Positions 16,499-25,719 of a DNA stretch of 64,000 nucleotides are shown here, one piece after another. The stretch is from Marinobacter sp. DY40_1A1 (GTDB lineage Bacteria > Pseudomonadota > Gammaproteobacteria > Pseudomonadales > Oleiphilaceae): assembly GCF_016597815.1 (NCBI RefSeq), contig NZ_VCHA01000003.1, positions 62,001 to 126,000 of the forward strand, read 5' to 3'. Positions within the stretch are counted from its first letter, which is position 1. Each line of letters begins with the position of its first letter. The notes under the pieces are model-generated. The model worked only from the letters and a program-made list of their open reading frames with translations, was not told the origin of the DNA and did not search any database. Made by a program: the position numbers and the translations under genes.

Positions 16499-17272
16499 GT
16501 GACAGACTTTGTTCAATCCGAAATCAACAACAAGATTTTGACTGTTCGCATTAACCGCCCGGAGCGCAAAAACGCTCTTACTCACGCCATGTACACGACA
16601 CTGGGCGATGCGCTTGAGCAAGCCGAATCCGATGACGGCCTTCGCTGCGTACTATTTACTGGCAGTGAAGACTGTTTTACCGCCGGCAACGACCTCAGTG
16701 ATTTCGCCAGCGGATTGAAAGGCAGCTTCAGAGAAACGCCTGTAGGCCGCTTCCTGATGTTGCTGGCCAAAGCGACAAAGCCAGTCGTGGCATCTGTAAA
16801 TGGCCCAGCCGTAGGCATTGGCACCACTATGCTTTTGCATTGCGATTTCGTCTTCGCAGGCACTAACGCTCGCTTCCAGATGCCCTTTGCAAACCTGGGC
16901 CTGTGCCCTGAGGGTGGCTCAAGCCTTTTACTTCCTTCCTGGGTCGGCCGGGTACGGGCAGCCGAGCTATTGATGCTGGGCGGAGCCTTCACCGCGGAAG
17001 ACGCCTATCGGCTGGGACTGATTAATAGAGTGTGCGATCCCTCCGACACCGAGAAAGCCGCGCTGGAAACTTGTGAAAAGCTCGTCAACCAGGCACCAGC
17101 TGCCATTCGGGCAACGAAAATGCTTCTCAACAAGCCCATCCAACAGGAACTTGAGGCAACCATGCTGGCCGAAGGCGAACTGTTTTCAGCTCGCCTGAAA
17201 TCACCAGAAGCTGCAGAAGCCTTCGGAGCCTTCATGCAAAAGCGCAAACCGGACTTCTCACGTTTTAAATAA
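16499..17272 (+). CDS. Crotonase-family enzyme, probable enoyl-CoA isomerase/hydratase
   Basis: A 257-residue crotonase. It has INRPERKNALTHAMYTTL, the oxyanion-hole segment GNDLSDFASG, SVNGPAVGIGTTMLLHCDFV and LGLCPEGGSSLLLPSWVGR. The first catalytic Glu of enoyl-CoA hydratases (in the G-x-x-x-G-x-G segment) is replaced by Thr. The Glu of CPEGGSS is retained, the pattern of delta3,delta2-enoyl-CoA isomerases. It therefore probably shifts double bonds during oxidation of unsaturated fatty acids. A GTG at 16499 is chosen because AGGAGAG lies immediately upstream; an ATG at 16460 in the same frame has no ribosome site. The fadH fragment near 63.5 kb serves the same pathway. Confidence 0.85.
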   Translation: MTDFVQSEINNKILTVRINRPERKNALTHAMYTTLGDALEQAESDDGLRCVLFTGSEDCFTAGNDLSDFASGLKGSFRETPVGRFLMLLAKATKPVVASVNGPAVGIGTTMLLHCDFVFAGTNARFQMPFANLGLCPEGGSSLLLPSWVGRVRAAELLMLGGAFTAEDAYRLGLINRVCDPSDTEKAALETCEKLVNQAPAAIRATKMLLNKPIQQELEATMLAEGELFSARLKSPEAAEAFGAFMQKRKPDFSRFK

Positions 17273-17279
17273 TCCTCTC

Positions 17280-17312
17280 GCCCGCCAGTTATCTTGCTCT
17301 GGCGGGCATTTG
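17280..17312 (+). terminator. Terminator after crotonase gene
   Basis: GCCCGCCAG and CTGGCGGGC form a perfect 9-bp stem with a 10-nt loop, followed by ATTTGC. It starts 7 bp after the stop codon. From 17313 to 17623 I see no gene, RNA or repeat; only the promoter region of the lipase gene is expected there. Confidence 0.75.
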
Positions 17313-17623
17313 CTACATTTTGTAAAAACCCCCGGATATCGTCAGCTTGGGCTCGACAAACGTCGTGCAGCCATCTATTTTTCATAAAGGCCAAGTTCCC
17401 CTTTGTGCGAGGAGGATCCAAACAGCAAGAATCACACTTTTGGCTGATCAACACGCGCTTTAGTGTCGCTATAGTCATAGATATAGAAATTGGCTTAAAG
17501 CGCTGGCTACAATTTCAGACAACCGTTTATGCAGAACAGGCCACTGACATCGGGTTTACCGCTTCAGACCGGCCCCGTTAGTTGCCGAACATAACGATAC
17601 AACAACAGGAAAAGGTTCCACCC

Positions 17624-20600
17624 ATGTTCAAGAAAACTCTAATAAGTCTTGCCGTGGCGTCTTCCCTTGGGCTAACAGGCTGCCTCAGCGGCGGTGACGA
17701 AGGGGCGAATGCTAATCCGGATTATCCGATCAGTCAGGATAAATTCACAGCTGAATTCGAGGCAAAGTTTGCGGGCAAAGTTTACCCATTGTTTGACCCC
17801 GTACCTGCCGTTTCACAACTGCCAATCCCCAATGACCTGATCTACGCTAAAGCGTCGGGAGATAAAGGGTTGCCGGCCGACGGCTCCTACTCTGTCAGCA
17901 ATCCAGATGACAACCCTGTTATTGCTGCGCTAAATGGCCTGAGCGGATCTTCAACTGTTGCTCCGATAGATATCCAGTTGAGCGGTAAGCTTGAGGCTAC
18001 TGATCCTGCCGTGCTAGCTGGCAACGTATTTTTAATCGAAACCAAGTATGCCAGCGGAGAACCCCTGCGCGGGCTATCAGCTTCCGAGCCGGCAACTGTT
18101 TCTCGAATGTCGGTTCCGGGGCTTCCTGGTGGAGTTATTGGGGTCGACATAGAGATCAAAGAGCTCAAAACGGAAGAAGGCACCCTTACCGACTTTATCC
18201 GGATCTCACCAAAAGAACCCCTAAAGCCCAACACCCGCTATATTGTTGTGATCAAGAAAGGCCTGAATGCTGCAGATGGGAACCCAATTGTAAGCTCTCC
18301 AAGGTATACGGTGCTCAAGGATAACGAATTCCCTGATCCCAATTACCCGGAAATCAACAGTGACAACACAACCGTTGGGCCTGGTCTTGATCCGGTCGTT
18401 AACCTTATCAACAAGCTGTGGGAACCCATTGCTGAAAAAACTGTAGCGCCTAATCGTGCTGACATTGCACTTGCCTACAGCTTTACAACATCAAACGATG
18501 AAAAAGTACTGACTTACATGGCCAACCCGGCCAAATGGTTCGAGGATCAGGTTAAAGCGTTAATTACATCAACAGCGGCGAAGAAAGTCCGTGGCGCACA
18601 ACTGTACTTCCTGAACCAAATTAAAGCGCCTGGTGCACCTAGTATGCCCGGAACCACATGGGACATTGACGGCAACGGAATTGTGAACGCTGCTGACTTT
18701 GCACCATTCTCTGACAGCCCACCAAGTAGCTTCTTGCTAGCTTCCGGTAGCGTCGAAGAGTTTGGATATGCAGATGTTGACCTTGCTGTTCAAGGCGCCC
18801 TAGCGCAATTCGTGCCCAGCGTTCAATTTCCCAAACTAGTGCCCGCTGGCGTGGGAGATTGCGACGCCGCCCCCACTGCAGATTCAAAGCTCGCATGTAC
18901 TGGCGAAGTATTATACGGCACTGCTAGCAACGTATACGGGGCGGAGTTCCCTGCACCTAGCGTGCAAACCGTAGACTTCAGCATTTCTGACCCTACAAGC
19001 GCTCAGCAAGTATCAGCGGTTTTATCATCAGTGATAAAGCCTGCGCCTGCTGTTCAAGTCGACGTACACCAAGCTTCAATTACCCTACCTTACTATCTCG
19101 GCACACCGGTTGGCGGAGATACCGCCAAGGTGAGGGGCAGCTTCTGGACAGCAGATACTCCTCTCGCGAGCATTTTGGCCAAGAAACTAGGATTAAAAGT
19201 CGCACAGTCAGATGCGGATGCATCAACTGTTGTAAACAGCATATTCCCCTTCCCGGAGAAGACAACCGACCAAAGAGTTCCGATGCTGGTTATGACACCA
19301 AAAGGTGTTACCGAGGCAGATCTCACAAATAATGCGAACAATTACAAGGTTGCAATATTCCAGCATGGCATCACAACAGACCGAAGTGCCGCCCTGGGCT
19401 TTGGTAGCGCACTGATCAATAACTCTGATGGCAATCTAATTGTTGTTGCTATTGATCAGCCTCTGCATGGTGTTGCCCCTTTCTCTAGCGAGGAGCAAGA
19501 CAACCTAGCCACAAACCTTCTTACAGCCGGCCAAGGCGCAGGCCTGCCACCAACACTGGCACCCTCAAGCTCCAACAATGCCGCTTTGATAGCTGGTCAG
19601 CTAAACATTGGGTTCGTTATTACAGCAACGCCAGCCACTACCCCAGCACAAGCTCAACAAACAATCGAGTTGGTGCTTGGCGGCGGAACAACCGGCAACC
19701 CCGGTCTGGACAAAGGAATTACCTTCCTAGCCGGAGCGGAAAATGCTGTAGCCAATGCGGGTAGCACGATTCCTGGCCTGGCATCAATTGGCCAAGTTTC
19801 AGAGCGTCACTTCAATCTAGCAACCAATGCGACGAATGATGTTGTTGCGATGAACTTCGACCCTGCAAATGCAGTGGGCGGCTCGGGAGATCTGTTTATC
19901 AACCTCAAAGGCTTCCTGAACTCCAGGGATAACCTTCGCCAAGGCGCGGTTGACCTCATGAACCTGAGAAGGACTATCGCAAGCTGGGACGGCGTTGACC
20001 AAGATAACGTTTTCTTAGTCGGCCATTCACTCGGCACCGTTAACGGTACAAGTTTCGTATCTGCCGTTACCGATAGCGGCGTTGACGAGTTGAAAATTGC
20101 AGGGGCTCACTTGCTGACACCTGCATCGGGCATCGTGAGAATGCTTGAGAACTCTCCATCATTTGCGCCCAAGATTCTTGGAGGTCTGTCTCAGCCAGCG
20201 CCTTTGGGTGCGGGTCTAATGCAAGGGGATGCAAACCTTGAAACATTCTTCAATGTGTTCCAAGCGGCGCTCGACTCAACAGACCCTATCAACTTCGCAG
20301 ACAACTTGGTGGCTTCGGCTGCACCAGTGATGGTATCCCAAGTAACCGGAGACAGAACTACTGTAAATGCGGCTTACGAAGGTTTTGGAAGCGACCCATG
20401 GGTTCTCCCAGCTGAACTGAATATTCCGCAGTTCTTCCCAATCCGGTCGTCCCAAGCACCTTTGGCTGGCTCTCTGCCACTTGCCAAGTTCCTTGGAATC
20501 GAGGGCAGCCCTTTCTTTGCAGACTATGCAGAAGGAGTCCATGGCACACCAGTGCTACCAACAGCTGATGTTACAAAAGCACCGGACTACCAAAAACTAT

Positions 20601-20734
20601 CGTTCAGCTTCTTGAAAGATCGCACGTTCTCAGCTGGCGGTGATGTAGTTGTGACACAACAGGATGCAACTGTCACGTTCGAAGGAATGGTCGGAGCAAC
20701 ACTCACAATGATGGGCTCACTACCCACCCCTTAA
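17624..20734 (+). CDS. Large lipoprotein lipase (VolA-like, virulence-factor lipase N-terminal family)
   Basis: A 1036-residue lipoprotein. The N-terminus MFKKTLISLAVASSLGL leads to the lipobox LTGC, with Cys about residue 20 followed by SGG, so it is exported and lipid-anchored. The N-terminal half (FDPVPAVSQLPIPNDLIY, and IRISPKEPLKPNTRYIVVIK) matches the bacterial 'virulence factor lipase N-terminal' family. The C-terminal half is an alpha/beta hydrolase with the nucleophile elbow GHSLG (Ser802), and an earlier IFQHGITTDRSAALGFG oxyanion-region strand. Members such as Vibrio VolA cleave (lyso)phospholipids at the cell surface to release fatty acids. AGGAAAAGG precedes the ATG. The single-gene unit ends at a strong terminator. 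Surface location and substrate are inference. Confidence 0.87.
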   Translation: MFKKTLISLAVASSLGLTGCLSGGDEGANANPDYPISQDKFTAEFEAKFAGKVYPLFDPVPAVSQLPIPNDLIYAKASGDKGLPADGSYSVSNPDDNPVIAALNGLSGSSTVAPIDIQLSGKLEATDPAVLAGNVFLIETKYASGEPLRGLSASEPATVSRMSVPGLPGGVIGVDIEIKELKTEEGTLTDFIRISPKEPLKPNTRYIVVIKKGLNAADGNPIVSSPRYTVLKDNEFPDPNYPEINSDNTTVGPGLDPVVNLINKLWEPIAEKTVAPNRADIALAYSFTTSNDEKVLTYMANPAKWFEDQVKALITSTAAKKVRGAQLYFLNQIKAPGAPSMPGTTWDIDGNGIVNAADFAPFSDSPPSSFLLASGSVEEFGYADVDLAVQGALAQFVPSVQFPKLVPAGVGDCDAAPTADSKLACTGEVLYGTASNVYGAEFPAPSVQTVDFSISDPTSAQQVSAVLSSVIKPAPAVQVDVHQASITLPYYLGTPVGGDTAKVRGSFWTADTPLASILAKKLGLKVAQSDADASTVVNSIFPFPEKTTDQRVPMLVMTPKGVTEADLTNNANNYKVAIFQHGITTDRSAALGFGSALINNSDGNLIVVAIDQPLHGVAPFSSEEQDNLATNLLTAGQGAGLPPTLAPSSSNNAALIAGQLNIGFVITATPATTPAQAQQTIELVLGGGTTGNPGLDKGITFLAGAENAVANAGSTIPGLASIGQVSERHFNLATNATNDVVAMNFDPANAVGGSGDLFINLKGFLNSRDNLRQGAVDLMNLRRTIASWDGVDQDNVFLVGHSLGTVNGTSFVSAVTDSGVDELKIAGAHLLTPASGIVRMLENSPSFAPKILGGLSQPAPLGAGLMQGDANLETFFNVFQAALDSTDPINFADNLVASAAPVMVSQVTGDRTTVNAAYEGFGSDPWVLPAELNIPQFFPIRSSQAPLAGSLPLAKFLGIEGSPFFADYAEGVHGTPVLPTADVTKAPDYQKLSFSFLKDRTFSAGGDVVVTQQDATVTFEGMVGATLTMMGSLPTP

Positions 20735-20754
20735 TAACCTGTAAGCAATAAATG

Positions 20755-20792
20755 AAAAAAAACCGCGTGACCGAAGAGTCACGCGGTTTTTC
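20755..20792 (+). terminator. Strong bidirectional terminator
   Basis: ACCGCGTGAC, loop CGAAGA, GTCACGCGGT with A-run on the left and T-run on the right, 21 bp after the lipase stop. The A/T flanks allow it to act in both directions, but the next minus-strand gene ends at 20844, also close. Confidence 0.92.
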
Positions 20793-20843
20793 TTACTCCA
20801 CGACAACTAAACTAAGTAATCAGGGCCCATCGAGAAGCTATTA

Positions 20844-21935
20844 TCATTTGCCTGTATAGGAAGCTTCACACCCCGTCTTCTCAAACTTAATCGGAAACCC
20901 AATCTGCTTCTGCAGTATGCCATCGCCCCGATCAACCCCAATCACCATATCCCTGGCTTTTAATTGAGGGTGCTCAGCCGCCTCAGCAATACTCAAAACC
21001 GGCTCTACACAAGCATCCACATCAGCAAAAATAGCCTGCCACTGCTCCAGAGTTTTCAGCTGTATCTTTTCACTGAGCGCAGCTTTGAAGGCTTTCTGGT
21101 GATCCGGGTTCTGGCTCAGGGCAAAGCTCTTCATTTCAGCCAGCTCCAGAATGTCGCACAGTCTTGCGGAGAACTGTGGCTCCAGGCTGCCTACAGAGAG
21201 CCAACGGCCATCCTGCGTTTTGTAGTAGTCATAGAAAGAGCCACCGTTGAGCATGGCGCCTTCAGGCTTCTGCTCTTGGCCGCCAGCCAGGTTAGCGGCA
21301 CCGGCCATGCCGTTGAGTGCGAAGGCGGCGTCGGTCATGCTAATGTCAACAAACTGCCCTTCTCCAGTTTGCTGGCGGTGAATCACCGCTGCCAGTATGC
21401 CCATCACCGCGTGGTGAGAGCCGCCAGCTACGTCGGCAATCTGGATGCCCATTGGAGGGGGGCCGCCTTCTTCACGGCCGCAATGGCTGCTCACGCCGGC
21501 TATGGAGAGGTAATTTATGTCGTGCCCTGCCCGGTCTTTATATGGGCCAGTCTGGCCGTAGCCGGTGATGGCGCAGTATATAAGCTTGGGGTTTATGGTT
21601 TTCAGGGTTTCATAACCAATGCCCAGCCGATCCATAACGCCGGGGCGGAACTGTTCGATCACTATGTCGTAATCCTTCACCAGTTCCAGAATCTTTTCTT
21701 TGCTGCCTTCTTTTTTTAGGTTGAGCGCCAGTGACTGTTTGCCCCGATTTAGAAATGCGTGGGCGGTGCTTACGCCCGCATCGTGGGGCGGCATCACTCG
21801 CGTAAGATCAACCCTGTCTGGCGCTTCTACTCTCAATACTTCTGCGCCCATGTCTGCTAAAAGCATGGTGGCGTATGGCCCGGGCAGCAGCGTGCTGAAG
21901 TCCAGAATTTTCATCGAGGTCAACGGACCTGCCAT
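20844..21935 (-). CDS. CaiB/BaiF CoA-transferase family, alpha-methylacyl-CoA racemase type
   Basis: A 363-residue family III CoA enzyme. It begins MKILDFSTLLPGPYATMLLA and has ADMGAEVLRVEAPD, NRGKQSLALNLK, and the catalytic-region motif RAGHDINYLSIAG. In alpha-methylacyl-CoA racemases the His in this GHD-x-N-Y block and a following Asp act as the acid/base pair. QFVDISMTDAAFAL fits too. It would epimerise 2-methylacyl-CoA thioesters from branched-chain lipids so they can enter beta-oxidation. ATG 21935 has a clear AAGGAG 8 nt upstream; an in-frame start at 22034 is rejected. It is divergent from the AraC-family gene at 22099, which probably controls it (inference). Confidence 0.88.
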   Translation of the reverse strand: MAGPLTSMKILDFSTLLPGPYATMLLADMGAEVLRVEAPDRVDLTRVMPPHDAGVSTAHAFLNRGKQSLALNLKKEGSKEKILELVKDYDIVIEQFRPGVMDRLGIGYETLKTINPKLIYCAITGYGQTGPYKDRAGHDINYLSIAGVSSHCGREEGGPPPMGIQIADVAGGSHHAVMGILAAVIHRQQTGEGQFVDISMTDAAFALNGMAGAANLAGGQEQKPEGAMLNGGSFYDYYKTQDGRWLSVGSLEPQFSARLCDILELAEMKSFALSQNPDHQKAFKAALSEKIQLKTLEQWQAIFADVDACVEPVLSIAEAAEHPQLKARDMVIGVDRGDGILQKQIGFPIKFEKTGCEASYTGK

Positions 21936-22020
21936 AGTGTTCTCCTTGTTTGTGATAGGTTGTTCGTGCTTTCCCCATGCTGCCCGGTTTTGCCAAAAGG
22001 GCCAACCGCCGGTTACGCCA

Positions 22021-22044
22021 TTACAATTAGCCAATTCTTACAAT
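22021..22044. promoter_or_regulatory. Direct repeats in divergent promoter region
   Basis: TTACAAT occurs at 22021-22027 and again at 22038-22044, 17 bp start to start. A partly overlapping inverted repeat GCCATT/AATGGC also spans the site. AraC-family proteins often bind direct repeats about two helical turns apart. It lies between the AMACR-type gene and the AraC-family gene. Confidence 0.35.
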
Positions 22045-22098
22045 GGCTTCGGTTGCATTGTGGTTTGGGGGTTTTATGATGGGTCTGGTTTTTATGGA

Positions 22099-23136
22099 AT
22101 GGCGAAATTAATGTCTGATCTGACAGTTTCACGGCACTTTGTGCAGGCTGCCCTGTCTGGCGCTGAGCGTTTGGGGCTTGATACCGGGGAAATGCTTCGG
22201 GGTGCAGGCATATCACCTGATCTTTTGCGCATTGAGATGGCTCGGGTCAATAGCGATCAATTCAGTTCGCTGCTACAAATTGCCTGGTACCGCATGGATG
22301 ATGAGTTTCTGGGCATGGGGCCACGGCGAGCCCGAGCCGGCACCTTTGCTACCATGTGTGCGCTGGTTATCGACTGCCCTACGCTTGAGGCAGTTTATCG
22401 CCGCGCGTATCAGTTTTCCCGGCTATTTGATCCCATGGCCACAATGGAGCTGGAAGCCGGTGGTCAAAAAGTGCGACTGGTGTCACGCATTGAAGGCGAG
22501 ATTCACGACCCCGACTATTTTCTGCGCGAGAGCATTCTGGTTATCTGGCATCGATTGGGCAGCTGGCTGGTAGGCCAACCGGTAGAGCTGGAAAAAGCCG
22601 AGTTTAATTACCCACGGCCCGCTCATGGCGATGAATACCGTCATATTTTCCATTGTCCCCTCGAGTTTGATTCCGACTCCACCGCCCTCACGTTCGATAA
22701 ACGTTTTCTGTCGGCGCCGGTGATCAGGGATAAACCGGAAATCCTGCAGTTCCTGAAAACGTCACCAGCAGATCTGTTATCTCGCCCAGATGAGAGCAAT
22801 ACATTTACCGGAAAAATCAGGGCGCTCATTGGTCGGGACTTTTCAAAGCCCCTGCCCGATTTCGAATGGATTGCCAGCGAACTACACACCAGCCCGCAAA
22901 CACTGCGCCGCAGACTGAAGCAGGAAAACACATCGTTTCAGGAGATCAAGGATTTACTGCGCAGGGATATGGCAATTTACTATTTAAGCCGGCAAGAATT
23001 GTCTATTAACGATATTGCAGAAAAAGTCGGGTTCACAGAGCCCTCAACGTTTCATCGGGCTTTCAAGAAATGGACTGGGGTTACCCCGGGCGCCTATCGT
23101 GAAGGCGAGCGGGGTAACCTCAAAACCGAAAGCTAG
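22099..23136 (+). CDS. AraC-family transcriptional regulator
   Basis: A 345-residue regulator with the Arabinose_bd-type N-terminal domain of the OruR/MmsR-like group (FVQAALSGAERLGLDTGEML; GISPDLLR; LGPRRARAGTFATMC-like stretch at about 80). A C-terminal AraC double helix-turn-helix is at about 245-335 (HTSPQTLRRRLKQENTSFQE; SINDIAEKVGFTEPSTFHRA; KKWTGVTPGAYR). Such proteins act in the cytosol and often control catabolic genes beside them. ATG 22099 or ATG 22111 can be the start; neither has a convincing ribosome site. The gene end overlaps the convergent gene at 23133-24011 by 4 bp. The divergent CoA-enzyme gene is the natural target. Confidence 0.88.
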   Translation: MAKLMSDLTVSRHFVQAALSGAERLGLDTGEMLRGAGISPDLLRIEMARVNSDQFSSLLQIAWYRMDDEFLGMGPRRARAGTFATMCALVIDCPTLEAVYRRAYQFSRLFDPMATMELEAGGQKVRLVSRIEGEIHDPDYFLRESILVIWHRLGSWLVGQPVELEKAEFNYPRPAHGDEYRHIFHCPLEFDSDSTALTFDKRFLSAPVIRDKPEILQFLKTSPADLLSRPDESNTFTGKIRALIGRDFSKPLPDFEWIASELHTSPQTLRRRLKQENTSFQEIKDLLRRDMAIYYLSRQELSINDIAEKVGFTEPSTFHRAFKKWTGVTPGAYREGERGNLKTES

Positions 23137-24011
23137 GAGCCGGAGGGGGCCTGCAGGTTGCGAATCAGTCGCCCCAGAGTCTGGGCAATCTCTTCTGCCT
23201 GGCTGCGATTCGGTGAAAGCTGGAACAAGCGGGAGCCATCTCGTGGATCGTACACCCAACAGGTCGCCAGAGCTGTGTCACACCGCCACTCGACCTGAGG
23301 GTTTACCCCATACACGGGAATCTGGCCGGCTATCCGTGTGGCGCCGCCAGAGCTATTGCGCCTGATTTCCTGATAGGCGATTGCATCACCGCTAACGCTC
23401 AGGCGATATTCAATATCCGCTGGCCGATCAAGTCGCACAATTGCCTGGTCCTGCCGCCATCCAGCAACCCCAAAAAGGCTATTGAGGTGCAATACCAGAG
23501 CTTCGCGGTCCGTATCGGCCAGATACAATTTGCGCAGAGACTCAAGGCGCTTATCTCCTGCCGGCTCAATCACCGCAACTTTAGCCTCACCTTCAATCTG
23601 AGGGGTAAGAGCTTTCTCTTTCCGCGCCCGCTCAATATCGGTAATCAGTTTCAAGGCGCTTTGGTAATGACTACCGTCAGCTCCGGCTTTGGTGACATAG
23701 CCCTCGAGTGCGGCTTGCGCCTCATTGAGGTGCGAAGACTGAAGCATTACCCTGCCACGGTAGTAGAAGTAATCGGCGGGCTTTTCTGCATCCAGCAGCT
23801 GCAAGCGATTAAGATACTCACTCGCCTCAGCCCAGTTTTCTGCGGCCACTGCTTCTTCAGTCGCCAGCATCAAGCGACGGGTTTCATGCTCCGGTGCCAG
23901 TGCGGCAGCCTGCCCTGCCAGCAAGGCCGAAGCAATAATTGCCACTTTGGCCAGCTGCCGGCCTTTTAATGCCAAGGCGGGTAAACGGCTGTTCCCAAAA
24001 CGTACTGCCAT
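23133..24011 (-). CDS. Exported protein of unknown function with TPR-like helices
   Basis: A 292-residue protein with a basic N-region and hydrophobic core (LAKVAIIASALLAGQAAALA) ending at a likely signal peptidase I site near residue 38, so it is probably periplasmic. Residues about 45-125 form a helical repeat region (ENWAEASEYLNRLQLLDAEK; YYRGRVMLQSSHLNEAQAAL) that resembles tetratricopeptide repeats. The C-terminal half has a beta-rich pattern (IPVYGVNPQVEWRCDTALAT) with two cysteines. AGGAG stands 8 nt before the ATG. It lies 5 bp after rmuC on the same strand and is likely its operon partner. No recognised family; role unknown. Confidence 0.75.
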   Translation of the reverse strand: MAVRFGNSRLPALALKGRQLAKVAIIASALLAGQAAALAPEHETRRLMLATEEAVAAENWAEASEYLNRLQLLDAEKPADYFYYRGRVMLQSSHLNEAQAALEGYVTKAGADGSHYQSALKLITDIERARKEKALTPQIEGEAKVAVIEPAGDKRLESLRKLYLADTDREALVLHLNSLFGVAGWRQDQAIVRLDRPADIEYRLSVSGDAIAYQEIRRNSSGGATRIAGQIPVYGVNPQVEWRCDTALATCWVYDPRDGSRLFQLSPNRSQAEEIAQTLGRLIRNLQAPSGS

Positions 24012-24016
24012 GGTAC

Positions 24017-25435
24017 TTACTCCTGATCGTTATCTGCACCGATTGCCTGATTTTCCGAACCCGGCTCTTCGCGGGGCACGTTCTGCTCAAAATCCACCTC
24101 GGCCTGATCCATGACAGCCTTCGGCAGTTCTTTTTTCACCCGCACGCCAAGCTCCACAAACCTGTTGGCTTGGGAAACAAGGTTTCCACGGCCTCTGGTG
24201 AGTGTGTTCATCGCCGAGTCGTAGGTAACCTGGGCAGTATGCAGTTGCCCGCCCAAGCGCTCCATGGCTTCTACGAATACTCTGAGTTTGTCATAAACAG
24301 CGCCTGCGCGCTCCGCTATCAAACGGGCATTCTGGCTCTGGCGTTCGTACCGCCAGATATTTTCAACCGTGCGCAGGGTCGCCAACAGCGTTGTTGGTGT
24401 GACTACAATAATCTTTCGCTCGAAGGCTTCTGAGAAAAGGTTCTCGTCCTGCTGAAAAGCTGCCACAAAAGCCGGTTCTATGGGCATAAAAAGAAAAACA
24501 AAGTCCGGCGAGTGCAGGCCACCTAATTGGCTGTAGTCTTTTTCACTCAGAGTGCGAATATGGGTCCGCACGGCAGCCACGTGCTCCTTAAGCGCCTCTT
24601 CTCGCGCACTGTCATCTTCTTCCGTGGCCCATGTTTGATAGGCCACCAGTGACACTTTGGAATCAATCACCAGATTTCGGCTATCCGGAAGATGCACCAC
24701 CACATCTGGCCGAAGCAACTGGTTTTCAGCATCCCGGTAACTACCCTGGGTGTCGTACTCAATACCTTTACGCAGCCCGGATTTTTCCAGAACCCGCTCC
24801 AGTATCAACTCTCCCCAGTTGCCCTGGATTTTTTTGTCGCCCTTAAGCGCCCGTGTAAGGTTGGCAGCTTCTTCAGTAATCTGGCGATTAAGGTCCTGAA
24901 GCGATTTAATTTCGCTGCGAAGCGCTTGTCGATCCCGGGTTTCGGTGGTGTAGACATCTTCTACCCGCTTCCGAAAGTCCTGCAACTGATCCCGAAACGG
25001 GTTGAGCAGGGAATCAATACTTGTGCGGGTTTGCTGAGTGAAACGCTCACTCTTCTGCTCAAAAATCCGGTTGGCAAGATTTTCAAACTCCTGTTTCAGC
25101 GCATCCCGATTGCGTTCCAGCAACGCAAGCTTCTCGGCAGCAGACCGCCGCTCCTCTTTCAGCACAACCTGCTGCTCTCGCAGTAAAGCTCGGGCCTCAC
25201 CCAACTCACTCCGGAGGGAGTCAATTTTCAACTGCTGGCTTTGGCGTTCTTCTGAAAGCTCTTCAATTCTCCGGCTGTGGGCCGCCACATCAGATTGCAG
25301 GCCAGCCGCCTTGCTTTCCGCTCTTGCCTTTGCCATGAGCCCAACAATAACAACCAGAGTTGCAAACAACAGAGTAACCAATACAACCAACATCTCTGGC
25401 CGGGATACTGCAAACTCACTTACGGCCTCGGGCAC
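24017..25435 (-). CDS. rmuC: RmuC family DNA recombination protein
   Basis: A 472-residue RmuC. A single membrane helix near the N-terminus (MLVVLVTLLFATLVVIVGLM) is followed by a long coiled coil (about residues 45-165). The RmuC core follows at about 170-430 with GNWGELILERVLEKSGLRKG, LLRPDVVVHLPDSRNLVIDS and KDYSQLGGLHSPDFVFLFMP. RmuC limits inversions at short inverted repeats in E. coli; the core is nuclease-like. GTG 25435 is chosen because AGAGGAGC lies 7 nt upstream; a longer in-frame reading starting at 25492 also begins with GTG but lacks this site. The upstream gap 25436-25719 shows no other element I can name. Confidence 0.9.
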   Translation of the reverse strand: MPEAVSEFAVSRPEMLVVLVTLLFATLVVIVGLMAKARAESKAAGLQSDVAAHSRRIEELSEERQSQQLKIDSLRSELGEARALLREQQVVLKEERRSAAEKLALLERNRDALKQEFENLANRIFEQKSERFTQQTRTSIDSLLNPFRDQLQDFRKRVEDVYTTETRDRQALRSEIKSLQDLNRQITEEAANLTRALKGDKKIQGNWGELILERVLEKSGLRKGIEYDTQGSYRDAENQLLRPDVVVHLPDSRNLVIDSKVSLVAYQTWATEEDDSAREEALKEHVAAVRTHIRTLSEKDYSQLGGLHSPDFVFLFMPIEPAFVAAFQQDENLFSEAFERKIIVVTPTTLLATLRTVENIWRYERQSQNARLIAERAGAVYDKLRVFVEAMERLGGQLHTAQVTYDSAMNTLTRGRGNLVSQANRFVELGVRVKKELPKAVMDQAEVDFEQNVPREEPGSENQAIGADNDQE

Positions 25436-25719
25436 AGGTAAAGCTCCTCTGGTTGGTTCAGTATTTGTTCGGATTAACGTGAGCTTACCCACGCACTACA
25501 TTCTATAGGAACGCAATAACCTTTTCGCCGGCAGTCTTTGCCATGAGGCATATGCACGGCGTACATCACGACTGTTTGGCAATTTGGTAATGCGCTCGAA
25601 TCCGACTATGGACGCGCACCGTAATATCCACTAAAAGAGTATATGTCGCCCAAAACTGGCGGATTACACTTTGTTAACTGCTTATTGGGCCGACACCGAA
25701 CCAAACTGGATCCTTTATC

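Noticed and set aside
20964-21719. 251-codon plus-strand frame opposite the AMACR-type gene
   Set aside because: No family similarity; the minus-strand gene has intact catalytic motifs.
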